A DNA stretch of 64,000 nt, from the NCBI RefSeq assembly GCF_014384995.1, contig NZ_JACRSY010000012.1, positions 44,871 through 108,870 on the forward strand, read 5' to 3'. The position numbers and the translations under genes are program-made. Under the pieces are notes generated by a model. The model did not search any database. It worked only from the letters and a program-made list of their open reading frames with translations, and was not told the DNA's origin. Source of the DNA: Zhenhengia yiwuensis. GTDB taxonomy: Bacteria; Bacillota; Clostridia; Lachnospirales; Cellulosilyticaceae. Positions 59,051 to 64,000 of this stretch are shown here, one piece after another (within the stretch, counting starts at the first letter, position 1; every line of letters starts with the position of its first letter).

Positions 59051-59617
59051 TTAGAAAGTTTCAAATATCTCTGCTATATTAAATACCAAACCATCAAAAG
59101 CCGCTGTCTTAAATTCTGTCACGATACTATCCCTATCTTCTTCAGACATTCTCTCTAATTCATGCTCATCATAATCGGTATAAATGTCCTCAAGAGCATA
59201 TCTCCCATCTACCAAATTGTAAATCTCAAGATTTTTGTTTTTAGGGTCAATCAACCAATAATGTGCAACACCCATGCGTTCATATAATGCTCTCTTCTCA
59301 ATTCTATCACGTTTAACAGAACTCGGTGAAATGACTTCTACAATTAACTTAGGAACCCCTTCATATCCCCTATCAGTAAACTTAGTCTTATCACAAAGTA
59401 CAGATACATCTGGAATTACCCGATTACTTTCATCTAAGTATACGTCTATGGTATCCGTAAAAACACGACACGGCTTACCCTTTAAATAGTTCGCTAACAT
59501 AACATAAATATTTCCAATAATCATTCCATGAAGTGGAGATGCCGAAGGTGACATGTAGAAAGTCTTACCATTTATTAGTTCACTCTTGAAGTCATATATT
59601 TGAGCTGTATTTCCCAT
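59051..59617 (-). CDS. Uma2-family (DUF820) restriction-fold protein
   Basis: A 188-residue protein of the Uma2 family, common in cyanobacteria and some Firmicutes, with a PD-(D/E)xK nuclease-like fold. The motifs P-D-V-S-V-L, E-V-I-S-P-S-S and Y-E-R-M-G-V-A-H-Y-W-L-I-D-P are present. The biological function of the family is unproven; the fold suggests nuclease activity. A TATAAT lies close upstream (59633-59638). It is probably cargo of the element. Confidence 0.8.
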   Translation of the reverse strand: MGNTAQIYDFKSELINGKTFYMSPSASPLHGMIIGNIYVMLANYLKGKPCRVFTDTIDVYLDESNRVIPDVSVLCDKTKFTDRGYEGVPKLIVEVISPSSVKRDRIEKRALYERMGVAHYWLIDPKNKNLEIYNLVDGRYALEDIYTDYDEHELERMSEEDRDSIVTEFKTAAFDGLVFNIAEIFETF

Positions 59618-59765
59618 TTTATCACTTCCTTAATTATAGTATGGTTATATAAACTTATAATAACATAGTACCAAAAATATATTCAATGCATTTAATCCAC
59701 TCTCCAAACCATTACTAAAACTCGCACTATATTCCTCCTCTTATAAGTTTAGTATAAAATAAAAA

Positions 59766-59790
59766 GCTGACCAAGAAAGGTCAGCTTCTT
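59766..59790 (-). terminator. Terminator before the Uma2 gene
   Basis: A GCTGACC/GGTCAGC stem with a 6-nt loop, followed on the minus strand by TTTTTATTTT. It would end the short transcript entering from the spoIIID side, shielding the element. Confidence 0.75.
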
Positions 59791-59798
59791 ATTTTGAC

Positions 59799-59888
59799 CT
59801 ACTCTCTATATTCTATAGTTACTTCATCTCCTCTCGATGTGTCTTTAAAGACTTTCGTAATTTCTTCATTTTCTCTCAAGAATAACAT
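59799..59888 (-). pseudogene. Short frame, 29 codons, partly duplicated remnant
   Basis: It encodes M-L-F-L-R-E-N-E-E-I-T-K-V-F-K-D and a further charged end, with a terminator 10 nt after its stop. It has no ribosome site. The frame continues upstream as S-R-E-F-L-M-L, and the same peptide (S-R-E-F-L-M-L) is encoded again 42 bp further up before a stop. It is probably the end of a decayed gene with an internal duplication. Confidence 0.3.
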
Positions 59889-59947
59889 TAAAAATTCTCG
59901 AGAATTCTTTACACTACCTTAACATAGCATTAAAAACTCTCGAGAGT
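59886..59947. repeat. 42-bp duplicated segment with CTCGAG palindromes
   Basis: CATTAAAAA followed by a palindrome occurs twice, 42 bp apart: a 14-bp palindrome (59893-59906) and a 12-bp one (59936-59947), both centred on CTCGAG. Related TCTCGAGA sequence also occurs at two junctions of the 43-bp repeats. Confidence 0.7.
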
Positions 59948-60109
59948 CCTTATAAAACTACTATATAAATTTCTTAATATTAAATACTCCATTATAGAAA
60001 ATTATTTACAATATATTTGATACATTTTATTATAATGTTTATATTACTCTAAATCATTGTTATACTAGAATTAATTGAACCTTTCATCCAAATTTATTTT
60101 CTTATTTTA
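59948..60109. other. A/T-rich end of the element
   Basis: Very A/T-rich DNA without open frames, leading to the attP arm and core. Nothing else is recognised. Confidence 0.4.
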
Positions 60110-60124
60110 TTAACAGTTCCATTT
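60110..60124. repeat. attP arm, right
   Basis: The inverted partner (14 of 15 positions) of 49545-49559. It lies 1 bp from the right-hand attachment core and contains the stop codon of the truncated spoIIID frame. Confidence 0.7.
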
Positions 60125-60250
60125 TGTAACCTCTTTGTGCACTGTACTTTTACTGATACCAAACTTCTTGGCCGTTTCCCTTACTGTAGCGTTAGAATTG
60201 ATAATAAATTTTGCAGCTTCTATGGCTCTTTCTTCGATATAAGGTTTCAA
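60110..60250 (-). CDS. spoIIID: spoIIID, 5' part (interrupted)
   Basis: The frame starts at a TTG (60250) with AAGGGGGG 7-10 nt upstream. It encodes (M)-K-P-Y-I-E-E-R-A-I-E-A-A-K-F-I and the helix-turn-helix up to K-F-G-I-S-K-S-T-V-H-K. The alignment to SpoIIID of Bacillus (M-H-D-Y-I-K-E-R) fixes the start. After the attachment core the element supplies only a few codons and a stop, giving a 46-codon product that lacks the rest. An ATG-initiated longer frame to 60355 ignores this ribosome site. SpoIIID controls mother-cell genes including sigK. Confidence 0.93.
   Translation of the reverse strand: MKPYIEERAIEAAKFIINSNATVRETAKKFGISKSTVHKEVTKWNC
60126..60145. repeat. Attachment core, right copy (attL-like)
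   Basis: The partner of 49518-49537, with 17 of 20 identities. The shared TG is at 60138-60139. On the coding strand it covers the S-T-V-H-K-E codons of spoIIID. Confidence 0.85.
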
Positions 60251-60283
60251 GAAAAGGCCCCCCTTAACACAACTCTTGATTAA

Positions 60284-60312
60284 TAAATATGCTAAGAAGT
60301 CCTCTTTTATGC
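60284..60312 (-). promoter_or_regulatory. Sigma-E-like promoter of spoIIID
   Basis: GCATAAA (60306-60312), 14-nt spacer, CATATTTA (60284-60291). It resembles the sigma-E consensus and lies 30 nt before the TTG start. SpoIIID genes are sigma-E dependent in other spore formers. Confidence 0.45.
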
Positions 60313-60472
60313 CGAAAAACTTGACGAGGGACAAGCCAATTTGATTAAAGTTCATTTTTCCCCATAAGCTTACTCTCTATAGAAACTCTAAATCGAAACC
60401 AATAAGGAATTTATTTTTTCTCTAAGACTAAGTCGAAATTTAAAATGTAAGTTATCCCTTACCATATGTAAA

Positions 60473-60503
60473 GGTGGTTGCAACATCTATCTTTGCAACC
60501 ACC
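60473..60503 (-). terminator. Terminator of spoIIQ
   Basis: An 11-bp stem (GGTGGTTGCAA arm) with a 9-nt loop, then TTTAC on the minus strand. It lies about 25 nt after the spoIIQ stop. Confidence 0.75.
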
Positions 60504-60528
60504 CTTTATTAACTTCACATGGGCTATT

Positions 60529-61416
60529 TTAGTCAGCTGTATGACCCATATCTACACCAGCAACTTCTTCTCTCATTCCTAAGATTGTTGTTGGGTCTAC
60601 ATAGTCATCCCCATGTTTAACACGCATATATACGTTAGTACCTAAGTCTGCAAATGGACCTGTAGCTTTACCTGCTTCACCAAGAACCTGCATAGCATCT
60701 ACAGTTTGTCCTAATAAATCCATATCTGCTGTACCTTCTTGAATACCAAGTTCTGTTGTATAACCATTACCATGGTCAATAACGATAACCTGTCCAACAT
60801 TACCTACAAGTTTCATGCTATCAAGTGTGGTAGCATCATCGATAATGTCTACAACAACACCTTTAGCTGGTGCTTTGATTGCTTCACCTTCATCAGCAGA
60901 AATACAAATACCATAAGTACGCATCGTTTGTTCTAAAGCTGTACTATACCAATGGCTTGTACTATCATCTTTGAAAGGTACAATAACTTCACCATCTACT
61001 GGCCATACCATATTATCTCCCTCTGCAAAGAAAGGTGTCTCTTCTTGGTCTGCTGTTGTAGAACTGAAGGTTTCTGCTACAAGGTCATCTTCTGATTCTT
61101 TTGGAGCTTCTGCTGGATTAGAAGCTACATCTACGCTCTCATCTACATTTCCTTCTTCTACTTCAATGATTTCATCTGATGTAGAAGGCTCTAAAGTTTC
61201 AGAAGCTTCATCTCCTGTAAGACCTACATCTTCAAGATTATCTTCCTCTACGTCTACATTCTGGTCAAGTACATCTTCTACGTATGCACCATTTGGATTA
61301 TCTACCTGTGTAGTATTTTGAGAAAGTACGATAGCTGCTCCAACGGCACTTACACTGATAACACCTACTGCTAAATAAAAACCATATTTTTTTGTAAAGT
61401 CTTTAAGTTTATTCAT
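60529..61416 (-). CDS. spoIIQ: SpoIIQ, M23-like forespore membrane protein
   Basis: A 295-residue protein: one N-terminal membrane helix (about 13-33), a long acidic linker and a LytM/M23 domain (about 140-280). In sporulation SpoIIQ joins SpoIIIAH to form the channel between forespore and mother cell. The catalytic positions look degenerate: the usual His of motif 1 is replaced in T-Y-G-I-C, and no H-x-H is seen after H-G-N-G-Y. That suggests a structural role, as in Bacillus. A sigma-F-like promoter precedes it. Confidence 0.88.
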   Translation of the reverse strand: MNKLKDFTKKYGFYLAVGVISVSAVGAAIVLSQNTTQVDNPNGAYVEDVLDQNVDVEEDNLEDVGLTGDEASETLEPSTSDEIIEVEEGNVDESVDVASNPAEAPKESEDDLVAETFSSTTADQEETPFFAEGDNMVWPVDGEVIVPFKDDSTSHWYSTALEQTMRTYGICISADEGEAIKAPAKGVVVDIIDDATTLDSMKLVGNVGQVIVIDHGNGYTTELGIQEGTADMDLLGQTVDAMQVLGEAGKATGPFADLGTNVYMRVKHGDDYVDPTTILGMREEVAGVDMGHTAD

Positions 61417-61437
61417 TCTTTACACCTCCGACGTCTA

Positions 61438-61467
61438 AATTATCGCCAGAGGAATTTGTTATTATTC
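61438..61467 (-). promoter_or_regulatory. Sigma-F-like promoter of spoIIQ
   Basis: GAATA (61463-61467), 15-nt spacer, GGCGATAATT (61438-61447), closely matching the sigma-F/G consensus. It lies about 22 nt before the ATG and fits forespore expression of spoIIQ. Confidence 0.6.
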
Positions 61468-61475
61468 ATCAAAAA

Positions 61476-62369
61476 TTAAAAATTTTTAATCTCTATATCT
61501 GTATAGTAATATTTTAAGATTTCCTCATAAGTAGCACCTGCTTTAGCCATTCGAATAGCCCCTTCTTGGCTGAGTCCTACACCATGCCCAATCCCCTTTA
61601 CACGAAACTGTATGGATGTATCATCATAACTCATAGTAAAACAAGCTGAAGGAAGCTTAAAAAGCTTTCTAAAGCTCTCACCATCTATAATGCTGTTCCC
61701 TACTTGTAAACTTTCTATGTAGCCCCCTTGATCTTTGGCAATAATTTGAATCTGCTGCTCTAAGAAGCTAGGTTGCACAACAAGTGTAGGATATACGCTT
61801 TGGAGTGTACTCACAACTTCTTCTTTTGTGACAATAATGTCTTCTACTGCCTCATCCTCGCTGACTACAGGCTTTAGATAAGGAATATCCATATTATATA
61901 TGCCTTTAGCATCTCTTGTCATACCTGCACTTGCCTTATGATAAATAGGCTCAATCAGTTCATTATTACAATACATGACAAGCCCTGATGTCTCTTTGAC
62001 TGCATCCTCTAAACGCTTGTAATTCTTATCATAGTCTTTCTGCCATAGCGTCTTCATCTCTTCCTGCGTCATATAGCTTAGCTCACCTTCACTTACTATG
62101 CCCAGCTTCCTTCTCATCCTATAAGTTCTAATCATGACCGCATGAGCTTTAAGCACTTCTTCCTGTTCATCTGCTGATACCATTTTGGCAAGTGCGCTGA
62201 TGAGTTCTTTCTCATCTTCCTTACTCTCTATATCTTCCCCATCTGTATTCATAGTTTGCACATTAGCAAGTAAGGATGCATCATAAAAGCCTCCCCCAAA
62301 TACCATTACCATGGGGACTGCCAATAACATTCCTAAAATAATCAGACACCATATCCCTAGTTGTTTCAT
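61476..62369 (-). CDS. spoIID: SpoIID, sporulation lytic transglycosylase
   Basis: A 297-residue engulfment enzyme that cleaves glycan strands in the septal wall together with SpoIIP and SpoIIM. An N-terminal membrane anchor (about 5-27) precedes the catalytic E71 in E-V-L-K-A-H-A-V-M-I-R-T-Y. The Y-H-K-A-S-A-G segment and the C-terminal G-I-G-H-G-V-G-L-S-Q-E-G-A motif are typical. GGAGGCAGGT precedes the ATG. It is downstream of a 28-codon membrane peptide gene under a sigma-E-like promoter. Confidence 0.93.
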   Translation of the reverse strand: MKQLGIWCLIILGMLLAVPMVMVFGGGFYDASLLANVQTMNTDGEDIESKEDEKELISALAKMVSADEQEEVLKAHAVMIRTYRMRRKLGIVSEGELSYMTQEEMKTLWQKDYDKNYKRLEDAVKETSGLVMYCNNELIEPIYHKASAGMTRDAKGIYNMDIPYLKPVVSEDEAVEDIIVTKEEVVSTLQSVYPTLVVQPSFLEQQIQIIAKDQGGYIESLQVGNSIIDGESFRKLFKLPSACFTMSYDDTSIQFRVKGIGHGVGLSQEGAIRMAKAGATYEEILKYYYTDIEIKNF

Positions 62370-62444
62370 ACCTGCCTCCTTTACCTTTTCGGCTCACGCC
62401 TATGCCTAATACATTATATTGAAAAGTAGACAAGTTTATGCCTC

Positions 62445-62531
62445 CTAGAAGAACAGGTCTAGTCCCATAATACACACTGCTCCAATCATTAGAGTAGTTA
62501 CAATAATAATAATATTTTTTCTATCCCTCAT
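62445..62531 (-). CDS. Small membrane peptide upstream of spoIID, 28 residues
   Basis: An ATG with a perfect AGGAGG 6 nt upstream encodes M-R-D-R-K-N followed by one hydrophobic segment (I-I-I-I-V-T-T-L-M-I-G-A-V) and ending L-D-L-F-F. It is the size of single-span microproteins. It is the first cistron after a sigma-E-like promoter and lies 75 nt before spoIID, so it is presumably expressed in the mother cell. No homologue is recognised. Confidence 0.55.
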   Translation of the reverse strand: MRDRKNIIIIVTTLMIGAVCIMGLDLFF

Positions 62532-62554
62532 AAAAAACCTCCTGCTCTTTTTAT

Positions 62555-62585
62555 AGAGTATGGAGAACTTTTGATTACTTTATTC
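62555..62585 (-). promoter_or_regulatory. Sigma-E-like promoter of spoIID
   Basis: GAATAAA (62579-62585), 16-nt spacer, CATACTCT (62555-62562). It resembles the sigma-E consensus and lies about 25 nt before the 28-codon gene. Confidence 0.5.
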
Positions 62586-62674
62586 AATGACTCTTTATTT
62601 CGCTGTTTAATACTTATAAATTTTATAGGCATTTTATAACGATTTTATTCTATATTTATACCACTTTATAAGGC

Positions 62675-62680
62675 TATAAT
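62675..62680 (+). promoter_or_regulatory. Putative -10 of the DUF3810 gene
   Basis: A perfect TATAAT about 70 nt before the TTG start. The -35 is weak, so confidence is limited. Confidence 0.35.
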
Positions 62681-62750
62681 AAATAAAAACAGTAAGTACG
62701 GTAAAACTAAACATCAATAGTATTTTACTTCATTTAAGGGAGGATTTTAT

Positions 62751-63839
62751 TTGCAAACACGTACAAAATTATTAACCTTACTTCTTATTCCTATTGCTAT
62801 TTTAGTTTCTTATTTATATGGCTTATTTCCTGATAGCTGGGAACGCTTTTATTCCTTAGGTATTAATAAATGGTTTATTAAGATTCTAAGTTCTATTACA
62901 GGAATTTTTCCTTTCTCACTCTTTGAATGGGGTATTTATATAGGTGTTATCACTCTTATTGGTTATACCCTATATACCCTTTTTAGGATTTTTACACACC
63001 TAGATATGGGGCTTAAAATCTTTTTAAACTATCTTCTTAATTTAGGTGTAACTGCTTCTATTTTATTCTTTATTTTCATTGTAGGCTGGGCAGCTAACTA
63101 TAAACGCCCACACTTTAGTGAGAAATACGGCATTGTTATGGCCGACTACACGCCAGAGCAATTAGGTGAACTTTATAGTTATCTCCTAGACCAAGCTGGC
63201 AAAATACGTGAAGAGCTTCCCGAAGATGAGAATGGTAATGCTATCCCTTATGGAGACCATCAAGATATCTTTAGAAGGGCTCAAGCAGGCTATGATATAG
63301 CAGGGCAAGCTTTTGAAGCTCTTAATGGCCATTATGGCAAAGCTAAAGCAGTCTTTGCTTCACCACTTATGAACTATACAGGCATCACCGGTATTTATTC
63401 ACCTTTTACAGGTGAGCCTAACATCAATATAGCTGTACCACCTATTACCATTCCTTCTACCACCTGTCACGAAATGGCTCACCAACGTGGCTATGGTTTT
63501 GAAAGTGAATGTAACTTTATTGCCTATATTACCTCTATGGCTAACCCTGATCTAGACTTCCAGTACTCTGCCTATATTATGGCTATCTCCTATACAAGTA
63601 ATGCGCTTGCTCAGGCAGATAGGGAGATTCTTCTCTCTATAAATGCCACTATGTCTGATAAAGTGTATAAGGACCTAGTCAATATTAATGAATTCTGGGA
63701 TAGCTATAAAGGAGGTGTAAAAGAAACTGCTGAGCAGATCAATAATGCTTACTTACAATCTAATGGTGTTGAATCAGGAACAGAAAGCTACGGCGAAATG
63801 GTCAATCTCTTATTAGCACTTTATGACAAATATCACTAG
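62751..63839 (+). CDS. DUF3810 family membrane zinc metalloprotease
   Basis: A 362-residue protein. Three membrane helices (about 7-25, 45-80 and 90-110) precede a soluble domain with the zinc motif H-E-M-A-H (S-T-T-C-H-E-M-A-H-Q-R-G-Y-G-F-E-S-E). This is the DUF3810 family of putative metallopeptidases; substrates are unknown. It begins with TTG, with AGGGAGG 7 nt upstream. Divergent from the spoIID operon, it is followed directly by a possible insertion sequence. Confidence 0.85.
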   Translation: MQTRTKLLTLLLIPIAILVSYLYGLFPDSWERFYSLGINKWFIKILSSITGIFPFSLFEWGIYIGVITLIGYTLYTLFRIFTHLDMGLKIFLNYLLNLGVTASILFFIFIVGWAANYKRPHFSEKYGIVMADYTPEQLGELYSYLLDQAGKIREELPEDENGNAIPYGDHQDIFRRAQAGYDIAGQAFEALNGHYGKAKAVFASPLMNYTGITGIYSPFTGEPNINIAVPPITIPSTTCHEMAHQRGYGFESECNFIAYITSMANPDLDFQYSAYIMAISYTSNALAQADREILLSINATMSDKVYKDLVNINEFWDSYKGGVKETAEQINNAYLQSNGVESGTESYGEMVNLLLALYDKYH

Positions 63840-63892
63840 TCTAGAAATTTCAATAAAAATAAAAGGGTAATCTATGAGCTATGAACTGCTAC

Positions 63893-64000
63893 CCGTCAAG
63901 TAGACAACTAAAAAAATAAAAACTTGGGCATGGTATGATAAAGTAGACACAAAGTTAAGATAAAATAGTGAAAGGTGGTCTACTTATGAGAAGAAGTTAT
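63893..64000 (+). mobile_element. Possible start of an insertion sequence (cut by window edge)
   Basis: After a GGGTA/TACCC hairpin that lacks its T-run, the sequence GTCAAGTAGACAAC begins. About 95 nt on, behind AAAGGTGG, an ATG opens M-R-R-S-Y, the kind of start seen in IS3-family orfA. The T-run of the DUF3810 terminator may have been displaced by insertion. The evidence is partial since the element leaves the window. Confidence 0.35.

Larger units (their letters stand above)
49531..60138. mobile_element. 10.6-kb intervening element inserted in spoIIID
   Basis: The element is bounded by 20-bp imperfect repeats (49518 and 60126) and sits inside the spoIIID helix-turn-helix codons. It carries a large serine recombinase at the left edge, a small serine recombinase, regulators (XRE, RHH, acidic-tail), an SLH protein, an HUH-like protein, a Uma2-family protein, tandem repeats and several decayed frames. 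It lacks phage structural and conjugation genes. Excision between the two TG dinucleotides removes exactly 10,608 bp and restores SpoIIID. It is analogous to skin in sigK. Confidence 0.9.

Noticed and set aside
49531..60138. Complete prophage
   Set aside because: There are no capsid, portal, tail or lysis genes in the 10.6 kb; only recombinases, regulators, an SLH protein, a Rep-like and a Uma2-type protein are seen.
60110..60355. An 81-codon frame that could be called an independent HTH gene
   Set aside because: It is the 5' part of spoIIID. The TTG at 60250 has the strong ribosome site and aligns with the SpoIIID start; the first 35 codons of the longer frame are upstream DNA containing the likely sigma-E promoter.

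Overview
The window is low-GC DNA from a spore-forming member of the Clostridia. The spoIID-spoIIQ-spoIIID-mreB order, the long ribosomal super-operon carrying adk, map and infA, and the SLH-type S-layer protein suggest a Lachnospirales or Cellulosilyticum-like genome. The genus is an inference from gene content only.

Layout. 0-0.9 kb: the tail of nfo (endonuclease IV) and an SDR reductase on the plus strand. 1-2 kb: the rplM-rpsI dicistron, with its own consensus promoter and leader. 2.1-5.5 kb: ecfA1-ecfA2-ecfT-truA, an energy-coupling-factor transporter core plus tRNA pseudouridine synthase. 5.6-21.6 kb: one uninterrupted S10-spc-alpha operon from rpsJ to rplQ, read from a promoter at 21.6 kb and ended by a terminator at 5.58 kb; it includes secY, adk, map, infA, rpmJ and rpoA. 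22.2-26.8 kb: the str region (rpsL-rpsG-fusA, then tuf with its own promoter). 26.8-34.2 kb: rpoB-rpoC. 34.6-38.1 kb: rpmG-secE-nusG-rplK-rplA-rplJ-rplL, with L10-leader and L1-site type regulatory RNA. 38.2-48.2 kb: a SWIM/SNF2 helicase, then DUF1576-hypothetical-recD2-comF, and metK behind a SAM-I riboswitch. 48.2-62.5 kb: a sporulation and shape locus (mreB, spoIIID, spoIIQ, a 28-codon membrane peptide gene, spoIID). 62.75 kb to the end: a DUF3810 membrane metalloprotease and probably the start of an insertion sequence.

The main discovery is at 49.5-60.1 kb. spoIIID, the mother-cell sporulation regulator gene, is split by a 10,608-bp element. The 5' part (TTG start, HTH up to S-T-V-H-K) lies at 60.14-60.25 kb; the 3' part (V-T-E-R-L through the conserved R-H-L-R-G-G segment) lies at 49.39-49.53 kb. 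The split ends share an imperfect 20-bp core (17/20). Excision in silico restores an uninterrupted 84-codon SpoIIID. A large serine recombinase gene abuts one end, and its stop codon lies inside the attachment core. The predicted circular attP has 15-bp inverted arms (14/15) centred exactly on a shared TG dinucleotide, as expected for large serine recombinases. The arrangement is analogous to the sigK-skin element, but in a different, earlier-acting gene.

The element also carries a second small serine recombinase, a candidate directionality-factor-sized ORF, an acidic-tailed protein behind a three-copy operator, an XRE regulator, an SLH surface protein, an HUH/Rep-like protein, a ribbon-helix-helix protein, a Uma2-family protein and 43-bp tandem repeats. 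It therefore looks like a former plasmid or integrative element that now sits as a developmental intervening sequence, or else as a sporulation-disrupting insertion. Sigma-F/sigma-E-like promoters can be read upstream of spoIIQ, spoIID and spoIIID.
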